A stretch of 7,086 nt of DNA, from the NCBI GenBank assembly GCA_030592105.1, contig JAUVKE010000130.1, positions 1 to 7,086 on the forward strand. Direction: 5' to 3'. Position 1 is the stretch's first letter, and each line of letters begins with the position of its first letter. The notes under the pieces were generated by a model. That model did no database searches, was not told the DNA's origin, and saw only the letters and a list, made by a program, of their open reading frames with translations. Position numbers and translations under genes: made by a program. Below, piece after piece: positions 1 to 5,910 of this stretch. This stretch comes from Desulfobacteraceae bacterium (lineage in GTDB: Bacteria > Desulfobacterota > Desulfobacteria > Desulfobacterales > BuS5).

Positions 1-65
1 ATATTTTTTTGCCAGGTTTCTGCAATATTCAAAAGGAAGATAAATTAATATCGATATGCTTTTAC

Positions 66-86
66 TGACAACCGACAACTGATACC
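66..86. repeat. Short heptamer tandem repeat (three units)
   Basis: Three consecutive 7-base units: TGACAAC (66-72), CGACAAC (73-79) and TGATACC (80-86). The second differs from the first by one base and the third by two. Short runs of this TGACAAC/CGACAAC type occur as intergenic repeats in some bacterial genomes (family knowledge, recalled and not checked). With only three imperfect units, chance cannot be ruled out, and no function is implied. Confidence 0.4.
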
Positions 87-171
87 ATATAAACGACTTT
101 CTTGTTTTTTGTAACAGAAAACCAGGAGTAAGGTACTAAAACAGTGTAACTTATCCTTTATGGTTATGGAG

Positions 172-210
172 GATGCTAATTTGTTTTCACGATATTAGCG
201 AATGAGCATC
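172..210. other. Region of alternative pairing (possible small hairpins)
   Basis: GATGCTAAT at 172-180 is followed by ATTAGC at 194-199 and AGCATC at 205-210. The first segment can pair with either later one: GCTAAT with ATTAGC (6 bp, 13-14 nt loop) or GATGCT with AGCATC (6 bp). The two pairings share GCT, so they exclude each other. No T run follows on either strand, so this is not an intrinsic terminator. Such short pairings are expected by chance in AT-rich DNA. Confidence 0.25.
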
Positions 211-259
211 AAAATTCAAAAATATAAAGAAATCAGGCTAAAAGGAGAAGAGGTGGCAT

Positions 260-736
260 TTAACATTTATCTGCTATTTGTGTAACTCCCTGGGTACATC
301 CGGAGCATTTATTCTGTTTTATATGATCAAACATTTCCTTGCAGTCGTAAGAATCGGGATCTTTGGTTAAAATATTATCCAGATCCGGTTTTTCATATTT
401 AATATTCAGATCACGGCCCATCGATTCTCTGTATATCGCAAGGGAGTAGTTTATGGCTCCTGTGTTCAATTTTTCCTGCAACATTAAAATGTTTTGTATA
501 TTACCGGTATCGATTTCATGGTCGCCATGGAGGCTCGTATATATTTTAGTGACTATATCCATGATGGAGGGATCAATCCTGACCTTTGTATTATCATCGG
601 GATTATCAGGGGAAAACTGATCAATGAATTCACCTGTTTTTATGCTGATATAGGCAAGAATTTTGTGACTTAAATTCTGGGGCAGGAAATTTTTTATATC
701 CGTTGTTTCAAGTTCTTTTTTAATGAAAAGGATCAT
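260..736 (-). CDS. Hypothetical protein with C-terminal four-cysteine cluster
   Basis: I do not recognise this 158-residue protein. It has no signal peptide or membrane segment that I can see. It looks soluble, mixed helical and fairly rich in Asp, Asn, Lys and Ile. The clearest feature is the C-terminal tail with Cys132, Cys144, Cys147 and Cys158, the last being the final residue: a C-x11-C-x2-C-x10-C spacing that could hold a metal ion or Fe-S cluster, although it matches no motif I can name. The ATG at 736 is supported by AAGGA/GGAAG at 746-752, at a slightly long spacing of 9-11 nt. The gene is last in the minus-strand series, 117 nt after ppiC, and that gap contains a perfect 19-bp inverted repeat, so it may have its own control. 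Real coding is likely from its length, start site and the absence of a better overlapping frame; function is unknown. Confidence 0.7.
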   Translation of the reverse strand: MILFIKKELETTDIKNFLPQNLSHKILAYISIKTGEFIDQFSPDNPDDNTKVRIDPSIMDIVTKIYTSLHGDHEIDTGNIQNILMLQEKLNTGAINYSLAIYRESMGRDLNIKYEKPDLDNILTKDPDSYDCKEMFDHIKQNKCSGCTQGVTQIADKC

Positions 737-745
737 TCTTCTATA

Positions 746-752
746 CTTCCTT
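746..752 (-). promoter_or_regulatory. Ribosome binding site of the 158-residue protein
   Basis: AAGGAAG on the minus strand lies 9 nt upstream of the ATG at 736. It begins only 3 nt after the end of the 19-bp inverted repeat, so folding of that repeat in the mRNA would sit directly against the ribosome binding site. Confidence 0.5.
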
Positions 753-755
753 ATC

Positions 756-805
756 TATGCGACATTTTATAAAAGAAAGAATTTGTTTTTATAAAATGTC
801 GCATA
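756..805. repeat. Perfect 19-bp inverted repeat, 12-nt spacer
   Basis: Arm TATGCGACATTTTATAAAA at 756-774 is matched exactly by its reverse complement at 787-805, separated by 12 nt. Each arm contains the self-complementary decamer TTTTATAAAA (765-774 and 787-796), so the decamers are also direct repeats 22 bp apart, close to two helical turns. Only 4 of 19 pairs are G-C and no T run follows on either strand, so a classical intrinsic terminator is unlikely. It sits between ppiC and the last gene, 19 nt before that gene's ATG. Possible roles are a regulator-binding site, an mRNA stem near the ribosome binding site, or a tiny inverted-repeat element: inside the outer base pairs the repeat is flanked by TA on both sides, the target used by IS630/mariner-type elements. 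The sequence does not choose between these. Confidence 0.85.
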
Positions 806-853
806 TTAAATTTTAGTAACTTCATATATTCGCTGAATAGTTACCCAGATTTT

Positions 854-1135
854 TTAATCAGTTCTGCTGATGATTTCAATGAGATGATATCCGAAATCAG
901 TTTTTATGGGTCCGTGAACCTTCCCAACCTCTGAGCTAAAGACAACTGTATCAAATTCAGGAACCATCTGCCCCGGAGAGAATTCACCCAGATCTCCCCC
1001 TTGCTGTCCCGATGGGCAGCTGGATTGACTTGCAGCTATTTCACCGAAATCAGATCCTGATTCAATTTGTGATTTAAGTTCATTACATGTTTCCTCGGAA
1101 GATACCAGAATGTGTCTTGCACGTGCTGTTGTCAT
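854..1135 (-). CDS. ppiC: Parvulin-type peptidyl-prolyl cis-trans isomerase (PpiC-like)
   Basis: A stand-alone parvulin domain that speeds cis-trans isomerisation of peptide bonds preceding proline, helping protein folding. No signal peptide is visible, so it should act in the cytoplasm. From the ATG at 1135 it is 93 residues, the same length as E. coli PpiC, and much of the sequence matches that protein as recalled: His8 in ARHILV, SDFGEIA, CPSGQQGGDLGEF (Cys40), GQMVPEFDTVVFS (Met57, Phe61) and FGYHLIEI (His84). The start is preferred over an ATG seven codons upstream (1156) because it has AAGGGG at 1140-1145 and gives the usual N-terminus. It follows moaA after 58 very AT-rich bases (1136-1193), where a promoter could lie but none is clear. 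It probably acts as a general folding helper. Confidence 0.93.
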   Translation of the reverse strand: MTTARARHILVSSEETCNELKSQIESGSDFGEIAASQSSCPSGQQGGDLGEFSPGQMVPEFDTVVFSSEVGKVHGPIKTDFGYHLIEIISRTD

Positions 1136-1139
1136 TATT

Positions 1140-1145
1140 CCCCTT
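1140..1145 (-). promoter_or_regulatory. Ribosome binding site that decides the ppiC start
   Basis: AAGGGG on the minus strand lies 4 nt before the ATG at 1135. The alternative in-frame ATG at 1156 has no purine-rich site upstream, so the 93-residue product is preferred over a 100-residue one. Confidence 0.6.
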
Positions 1146-1193
1146 TTTTGTTGCATAAATTAATATTTAAAATAATGGTAATTTTTATTTTTT

Positions 1194-2171
1194 TTACCCG
1201 CCAATGGATGCCATGTTAGCAGATATTGCACAATGATTATCCTTTAAAATACCATGCCGGGCCGGTTTAGATCTTACAGCTTTTATGAAAATATCAGATA
1301 ATTGTCTGTCAGATGCTTTTGCTCTTAAAGCTTTTTTTATACCAACTTCATAGTCTGACAAAAGGCAGGGCCTAAGATTTCCCTTTGCCGTTAATCTGAT
1401 CCTGTTGCATTTTTCGCAGAAATGGTCACTCACAGGGGAGATAAACCCTATTTCTCCCTTTGCATTTTCAAATTTGTACCGTTTAACAGGGCCGTCATTA
1501 AGATCACCGGCAAGCCTTGTAAGTTTTCCTGCTCCTTTTATCCTTTTTTTCATTTCACCCATGGGTATATGCCAATCCTTTTTAGATGATGTGACTCCCA
1601 TGGGCATATATTCAATAAACCGTATCTGAAAAGGGTGGGAAAATGATAATTTTGCAAAATCTATTAATTCATTATCATTTACTCCTTTAAGGATAACAGC
1701 ATTAATCCTTATGGGGTCAAACCCATACTGCCGGGCTGATTTAATACCTTCCCTAACCCTGTCAAAACAATCTGACCCTGTTATTTTTTTATATTTTTTC
1801 CTGTTAAGGGTATCCAGGCTTATGTTAATTCTTTTAATACCGGCTGATTTAATTTTGTGAATATTTGGTTTCAGCAAAACCCCATTTGTTGTCAGGGAAA
1901 TATCTTTTAACCCCTTGATCTGTACGATTTTTTCCAAAAAATCGTAAACACCTCTTCTAACAAGGGGCTCTCCGCCGGTTATTCTGACTTTTGATATCCC
2001 CAGGCCGACTCCGAGTTTAACAAGGCGAAGAATTTCCTCATAGGACAGGATTTCCTTATAAAAACCCTGGGATAAAAATGGATTAGGGGTACAGTACTGA
2101 CAGTTCAAATTACAACGGTCTGTTATTGATATTCGAAGATAATCAATTTTACGTGCATGGCAATCAAACAT
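1194..2171 (-). CDS. moaA: GTP 3',8-cyclase (MoaA), radical SAM enzyme of molybdopterin synthesis
   Basis: MoaA converts GTP to 3',8-cyclo-7,8-dihydro-GTP, the first step of molybdenum or tungsten cofactor synthesis in the cytoplasm. The 325-residue product has the radical SAM cluster motif C-x3-C-x2-C at Cys20, Cys24 and Cys27, GGEP at 66-69 (SAM binding), FIEYMPMG in the middle, the second cluster motif C-x2-C-x13-C at Cys252, Cys255 and Cys269 with Arg257 and Arg259, and the family's C-terminal Gly-Gly, here the last two residues. Length is normal for the family. The ATG at 2171 overlaps the end of gpgS by 8 nt and has no strong ribosome binding site, which suggests translational coupling. 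No other molybdopterin gene is in the window. The product probably serves formate dehydrogenases or other Mo/W enzymes (inference). Nothing looks broken. Confidence 0.95.
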   Translation of the reverse strand: MFDCHARKIDYLRISITDRCNLNCQYCTPNPFLSQGFYKEILSYEEILRLVKLGVGLGISKVRITGGEPLVRRGVYDFLEKIVQIKGLKDISLTTNGVLLKPNIHKIKSAGIKRINISLDTLNRKKYKKITGSDCFDRVREGIKSARQYGFDPIRINAVILKGVNDNELIDFAKLSFSHPFQIRFIEYMPMGVTSSKKDWHIPMGEMKKRIKGAGKLTRLAGDLNDGPVKRYKFENAKGEIGFISPVSDHFCEKCNRIRLTAKGNLRPCLLSDYEVGIKKALRAKASDRQLSDIFIKAVRSKPARHGILKDNHCAISANMASIGG

Positions 2172-3171
2172 TTTTCGTTATTTTCTTTTTCATACTCTGA
2201 TCAATATTAAATTTTTTACGATATTCCGGTATCTCTATGATGGGGGGCCTTTCAAATTTTTTAATATCAAAAATATCAGGTCTGTATTCGTTATTAACAA
2301 TTTTATACTGTATCATGTCGGTGAGCATCTTTTTTTTGGTTTTTAAAACCCCAAGATGTTCAAGCCTGTCCATAAAAGTATTAATAATTGCAAAGGACAT
2401 TCTTCCCAGGGCTTTTGTATCCTGATTTCTATGAACACGTTTTTCAAGGTCCACCTGAGCCAGTACATCAAGCCCCCATTTTTCATAAATATCCAAAAGC
2501 ATACTGGTTTCAACTCCATAACCGATGGGGAAAGGAATATGCTCAAATATTTCTCTGTAACCGGCATATTCCCCTGACAGGGGTTGGATAATCTGAGCCA
2601 TTTCAGGGAAAAAAAGAGAAAAAAACGGTCTCACCACAAGCTCTGTAACTCTACCTCCGCCAGTTGGCCTTGTTTTTTTTTTGCCTGCTATGGGACGTTC
2701 ATAAAAGGCCTTAACATATTTAATATTATCATAAAGAAGAAGTGGACCCAGAAGAGCGTATGCAAATCTATGGTGAATATTTTTTATATCTGCATCAATA
2801 TATATAATTATATCACCGGATGTGACATATAATGCCTTCCAGAGGTTTTCGCCTTTTCCCCTTTGTTTTTCAAGGTCAGGGAGAATTTCATCTGCAATAT
2901 ATACTGAAGCGCCAAAAGACCTGGCAACCTCCCTTGTTCTATCTGTTGATCCGGAATCGATTACAACTATTTCATCGATCAGAGGATATCTCAGGACAAG
3001 CTCTGACCGGAATATAACTATCTCTTTTGCTATGGTCTCTTCCTCATTGAGAGTGGGTAGGCATAGTGATATGGTAAGATTTTTTCTTTTTTTCTCCTTA
3101 ACAAGGTAATTTAAATCTTTGAAATCTGAAAAATGGAAAGTATTTTTTTTAATCCAGGAATTATTATCCAT
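2164..3171 (-). CDS. gpgS: Glucosyl-3-phosphoglycerate synthase (GT81 family)
   Basis: GpgS moves glucose from a nucleotide sugar (UDP- or ADP-glucose) to D-3-phosphoglycerate. A phosphatase (GpgP) then releases glucosylglycerate, a compatible solute in salt- or nitrogen-stressed bacteria. The 335-residue product shows the GT-A nucleotide-sugar fold and family motifs in order: LCLPTLNEEETI (36-47), VIDSGSTDRT (70-79), the metal-binding D-A-D at 126-128, VKAFYERP (153-160), GGGRVTEL (171-178) for phosphoglycerate binding, QPLSGEYAG (196-204), PFPIGYGVE (213-221) and VHRNQ with His247, the likely metal-ligand His. I use the ATG at 3171 because GGAG at 3178-3181 lies 6 nt before it; a GTG one codon upstream (3174) is possible. 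It overlaps both the M20-like gene and moaA by 8 nt. No GpgP is present. A related mannosyl-3-phosphoglycerate synthase is a less likely alternative. Confidence 0.88.
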   Translation of the reverse strand: MDNNSWIKKNTFHFSDFKDLNYLVKEKKRKNLTISLCLPTLNEEETIAKEIVIFRSELVLRYPLIDEIVVIDSGSTDRTREVARSFGASVYIADEILPDLEKQRGKGENLWKALYVTSGDIIIYIDADIKNIHHRFAYALLGPLLLYDNIKYVKAFYERPIAGKKKTRPTGGGRVTELVVRPFFSLFFPEMAQIIQPLSGEYAGYREIFEHIPFPIGYGVETSMLLDIYEKWGLDVLAQVDLEKRVHRNQDTKALGRMSFAIINTFMDRLEHLGVLKTKKKMLTDMIQYKIVNNEYRPDIFDIKKFERPPIIEIPEYRKKFNIDQSMKKKITKNV

Positions 3172-4318
3172 CACATTCTCCGCTGTCTAGGGCCAAAAGT
3201 ACTCCTATAACCTGGGCGATACCCGTGAAAATAGGCTCAATCTCTATGGAACCATTTTCCAGGTGATAATTATCCCCTTTGCTCACTCCTAATGTTACAG
3301 CCGGAATATCATTGGCAAGAAAAATTGAAAGTTCAGATTCACTGTTTTCACTGACAGGGACTATACCCAGGGTTTTCATTACAGAGACAGTCTGTTTTAC
3401 CAAAGGATGGCTGAATTGCAACCTTGCAGGATTTGTACTACTTATGGTTTTCAACGTCAGGTTGACAACACGCTCATGGCTTATACCATTTACAATATCC
3501 CGTATGTCATCATATATTTCTTTTACCATGTCTTCGGAATCACTTTGTATTTCAAAACCCAGCTTTGCCTTAAGAGCGATTTTTCCATGCTTTACACCTC
3601 CGGAGATTTTTCCGAAAATCACTCTGGCCTGGGGTCTTTGGGGCAGCCTCAGTTTTAAAATCCTGTTAATAACTTCATAGAGAATAAGTATTGCATTGGG
3701 CCTAAAATTATTTTCCCAGCCCTGTTTTGAGGATATATTACAATTAATTTCACATCTCATCATACCGTTGGAATAATAATTCAATCTGCCTAAATCACAC
3801 CCTTCAAGGCAGATTGCGCCTCTGATGGGAGAAGCCCACCCCCTTAAAAGGTGCCTGATTCCCCGCAAATTCCCCTTTCCAATGGATTGAACAACTCCAG
3901 CCAGTACTATGTCCGATTCAAAATGAAGATTCAGCTTCCTGAAAATTTCCGGCAAAGAAACCAGAATCCCCACACCTGCAGAATTATCGAGGATGCCCGG
4001 GCCTGTTATATGTTTTTCTTTAACAGTATAGTTATGATCAACATCCTCATCAAAAATTGTGTCAATATGAGCAACAACAAAAATAGGCGGTTTGTCCCTG
4101 CGTGTTCCCCTGATGATCCCTATGGGATTTTGATAATTATCTGTGGAACATTCATCAATATTTAACTCTGACATCCTTTCCAGAATAATCTTGGTCCGGT
4201 TCTGTTCAAAAAATGTCGGGGCTGGCATCTGCCCGACCAAAACTATATTTGTAATTATCGTCTCTTTAATGGATTTAATTACATTTTCATATTCGGGTAA
4301 TCTTAAAATATAGTCCAT
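3164..4318 (-). CDS. M20 (peptidase T-like) family protein with altered catalytic site
   Basis: The 384-residue protein has the M20 dinuclear-zinc amidohydrolase layout: a metal-binding domain, an inserted dimerisation domain (about 190-295) and a closing metal-binding segment. Visible family signatures are AHIDT (His84, Asp86), GPGILDNSAG (bridging Asp111), NLRGIRHLL (150-158), LEG (Glu172), a GKISGG segment, and a C-terminal GDNYHLENGSIEI with His352. Where relatives read G-E-E-G-x-G before NLRG, this protein reads Q-S-I-G-K-G (144-149), so the general-base Glu and a zinc-ligand Glu are both replaced (Ser145, Ile146). The dimerisation-domain GGHSW-type motif reads SKQGW, with Gln199 for the His that completes the active site. 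I therefore expect no normal peptidase activity; a binding or modified hydrolase role is possible. AAAGG at 4325-4329 supports the ATG. The 8-nt overlap with gpgS suggests a shared job. Confidence 0.85.
   Translation of the reverse strand: MDYILRLPEYENVIKSIKETIITNIVLVGQMPAPTFFEQNRTKIILERMSELNIDECSTDNYQNPIGIIRGTRRDKPPIFVVAHIDTIFDEDVDHNYTVKEKHITGPGILDNSAGVGILVSLPEIFRKLNLHFESDIVLAGVVQSIGKGNLRGIRHLLRGWASPIRGAICLEGCDLGRLNYYSNGMMRCEINCNISSKQGWENNFRPNAILILYEVINRILKLRLPQRPQARVIFGKISGGVKHGKIALKAKLGFEIQSDSEDMVKEIYDDIRDIVNGISHERVVNLTLKTISSTNPARLQFSHPLVKQTVSVMKTLGIVPVSENSESELSIFLANDIPAVTLGVSKGDNYHLENGSIEIEPIFTGIAQVIGVLLALDSGECDG
3178..3181 (-). promoter_or_regulatory. Ribosome binding site that decides the gpgS start
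   Basis: GGAG on the minus strand lies 6 nt before the ATG at 3171 and only 3 nt before the in-frame GTG at 3174, so the ATG is the better start. The site sits inside the last codons of the M20-like gene, which fits translational coupling. Confidence 0.55.
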
Positions 4319-4345
4319 GGGCCGCCTTTATTTCATTTTTTTAGT

Positions 4346-4373
4346 ATCATAGAATTATTAAATAACGGCGTAA
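4346..4373 (-). promoter_or_regulatory. Possible weak promoter ahead of the M20-like gene
   Basis: The 68-nt gap 4319-4386 is the only sizeable break between cobA-hemD and the M20-like/gpgS/moaA group. On the minus strand it contains TATGAT (4346-4351), one base from the consensus -10, with a poor -35 candidate TTACGC (4368-4373) 16 nt upstream. The -10 lies about 27 nt from the ATG. This could allow separate expression of the downstream genes, but AT-rich DNA produces such matches often. Confidence 0.2.
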
Positions 4374-4386
4374 CTATTCAGCTATG

Positions 4387-5910
4387 CTATTTATAATATT
4401 TTAATATTGCATCGCATAATCCGGAAATAGTATATGAATCTGCCATGAGATTGACATTAAACCCTGTTTTTCTTGCAGTCTCTGCAGTTATTGGCCCTAT
4501 GCAGGCTGTCTCCATTTTTTTCATAAACATTTTACATTTTTCAGGAGGGAGCATATTGAAAAAATTCTGAACAGTAGATGAACTTGTAAAGGTTATGAGA
4601 TCTATCTCCCCTAAAGAAAGAAGATCCATAACATGTTCGGAATTTGTACCTTCCGTTTTTGTGGAGTAAACAGCCACATCGTCAACAACCGCCCCCATAC
4701 GGGTCAATTCCACAGGGAGAACAGATCTTCCCTTTTGCGCCCTGGGAAGGAGCACCTTTTTCCCTTTGATATTTTTTTTTACAAATGCTTCAATAACAGA
4801 CTCAGCCCTGAAACTTTGAGGTATTATGTCACTTTTCAACCCAAATTCCAGAAGTTTTTTTTCTGTTGCAGTCCCGATAACAGCTGTTTTGATATGATTT
4901 AATGCACGGACATCTTTTCCTGCTTTATTAAAAAGCCTTTCGAAAAAAAACTCAATTCCATTTACACTTGTAAATATCAGCCATTCATAATCAGGAAGGT
5001 TTTTAATGGCCAGATCCAATGGTTTTAAATCATCCGGGGGATCAACCCTTATTACCGGAAATTCAATACAATCAGCACCAAGATCAGAGAGAAGCTTCAC
5101 CAGATCACTTGCCTGTTTTCTTGCCCTTGTAACAAGAATCGTTTTCCCCATAAGAGGCCGGTTTTCAAACCATGCCATCTTCTCCCTCAACTTTACTACA
5201 TCTCCAACAACTATAACAGCCGGGGGTTTAAGGTTAACTGCTCTTACTTTTTCAACAATATCGGCAAGGGTTCCGGCAACTGCATATTGTTTTGGGGTTG
5301 TTCCCCATCGGATCAGGGCAACTGGCGTATCAGAGCTTTTCCCGTGCTTTAAAAGTTTTGCAACAATTTTTTCGAGATTTTTAACTCCCATTAAAAACAC
5401 AATGGTCCCAATACCTTTTGCCAGGGATTCCCAGTCAATTTTTGATTTATTTTTTTCAGGGTCTTCATGACCTGTTACAAAAGCCAGAGTAGATGTGAAT
5501 TGCCTGTGGGTTAAAGGGATTCCGGCATATGCCGGAACTGCAATCGCAGAAGTTACCCCGGGAATTATTTCAAAGGGGATGTTTGCATCTATCAGGACTT
5601 CTGCTTCTTCCCCCCCCCTGCCGAAGACAAAAGGATCTCCACCTTTTAATCTTGCCACTGTAAAGCCTTCTTGTGCCTTTTCAACAAGAAGGTTATTTAT
5701 CTCTTCCTGGCTTAATGTATGATCACCTCCTCTTTTTCCTACATAGATGATCTCAGCATTTTTACGGGTATGGTTTAAAAGGTTGGGTGATGCAAGATAG
5801 TCATAAATAATTACATCGGCTTTTTCGATTGCCTCTTTTCCCTTAATTGTAATAAGATCCGGATCACCGGGACCTGCTCCTATTAAAGATACTTTAGCAT
5901 TTGTATTCAT
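4387..5910 (-). CDS. cobA-hemD: Bifunctional uroporphyrinogen-III C-methyltransferase / uroporphyrinogen-III synthase (CobA-HemD)
   Basis: A 507-residue fusion. The C-terminal HemD half closes hydroxymethylbilane with inversion of ring D to give uroporphyrinogen III; the N-terminal CobA (SUMT) half then methylates C2 and C7 with SAM to give precorrin-2, which feeds siroheme, cobalamin and the siroheme-dependent heme route. The SUMT half (about 1-245) is intact: GAGPGDPDLIT (11-21), RLKGGDPFVFGRGGEE (87-102), PGVTSAIAVPAYAGIPLTHR, TGHE, and the ALIRWGTTPKQ-GTL segment. The HemD half (about 255-507) shows ILVTRA at its start, IFTSVNGIEFF, LLPRAQKGR and TFTSSSTVQNF. The ATG at 5910 overlaps the HemC stop as ATGA, with only weak GGAT upstream, so translation is probably coupled. 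A run of nine G falls in codons 98-101, and an A9 run in the HemD half. The stop is TAG. Confidence 0.95.
   Translation of the reverse strand: MNTNAKVSLIGAGPGDPDLITIKGKEAIEKADVIIYDYLASPNLLNHTRKNAEIIYVGKRGGDHTLSQEEINNLLVEKAQEGFTVARLKGGDPFVFGRGGEEAEVLIDANIPFEIIPGVTSAIAVPAYAGIPLTHRQFTSTLAFVTGHEDPEKNKSKIDWESLAKGIGTIVFLMGVKNLEKIVAKLLKHGKSSDTPVALIRWGTTPKQYAVAGTLADIVEKVRAVNLKPPAVIVVGDVVKLREKMAWFENRPLMGKTILVTRARKQASDLVKLLSDLGADCIEFPVIRVDPPDDLKPLDLAIKNLPDYEWLIFTSVNGIEFFFERLFNKAGKDVRALNHIKTAVIGTATEKKLLEFGLKSDIIPQSFRAESVIEAFVKKNIKGKKVLLPRAQKGRSVLPVELTRMGAVVDDVAVYSTKTEGTNSEHVMDLLSLGEIDLITFTSSSTVQNFFNMLPPEKCKMFMKKMETACIGPITAETARKTGFNVNLMADSYTISGLCDAILKYYK

Larger units (their letters stand above)
1..259. 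other. Non-coding left flank, no gene supported
   Basis: No reading frame here is long enough, or well enough equipped with a start and ribosome binding site, to call a gene. The region lies downstream of the last minus-strand gene, and I see no convincing intrinsic terminator (no GC-rich stem followed by a T run) on either strand. What it does hold is a three-unit heptamer repeat at 66-86 and a small stretch at 172-210 where one arm can pair with either of two others. On the plus strand all three frames are open from base 1 for only about 14 to 21 codons, so the tail of a plus-strand gene entering from the left cannot be excluded, but nothing in those residues is recognisable. Confidence 0.6.

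Noticed and set aside
1..259. CRISPR array, tRNA or riboswitch in the left flank
   Set aside because: There are no regularly spaced repeats, no cloverleaf-like set of stems and no recognisable riboswitch core; only short heptamers and weak pairings.
756..805. Inverted repeat as an intrinsic terminator of ppiC
   Set aside because: The stem has only four G-C pairs and no T run follows on either strand; I kept it as a repeat of unknown role.
832..844. Thirteen-base match GCTGAATAGTTAC to the minus strand at 4370-4382
   Set aside because: One shared 13-mer is about what chance gives in a 7-kb AT-rich window, and the copies are in opposite orientation relative to their neighbouring genes.
1136..1156. 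Longer PpiC starting at the ATG at 1156
   Set aside because: No ribosome binding site precedes it, and the ATG at 1135 gives the usual 93-residue parvulin.
1175..1198. GGTAA/TTACC pairing just after the moaA stop as a terminator
   Set aside because: Only five base pairs around an A-rich loop, with no proper T run on the minus strand.
3279..3680. Open plus-strand frame of 133 codons antisense to the M20-like gene
   Set aside because: Fully covered by a gene with clear family motifs; no independent motif or convincing start supports it.
5006..5470. Open plus-strand frame of 154 codons antisense to cobA-hemD
   Set aside because: It lies wholly inside a strongly supported gene on the other strand, its translation shows no recognisable domain, and it is best explained as a shadow of the real reading frame.
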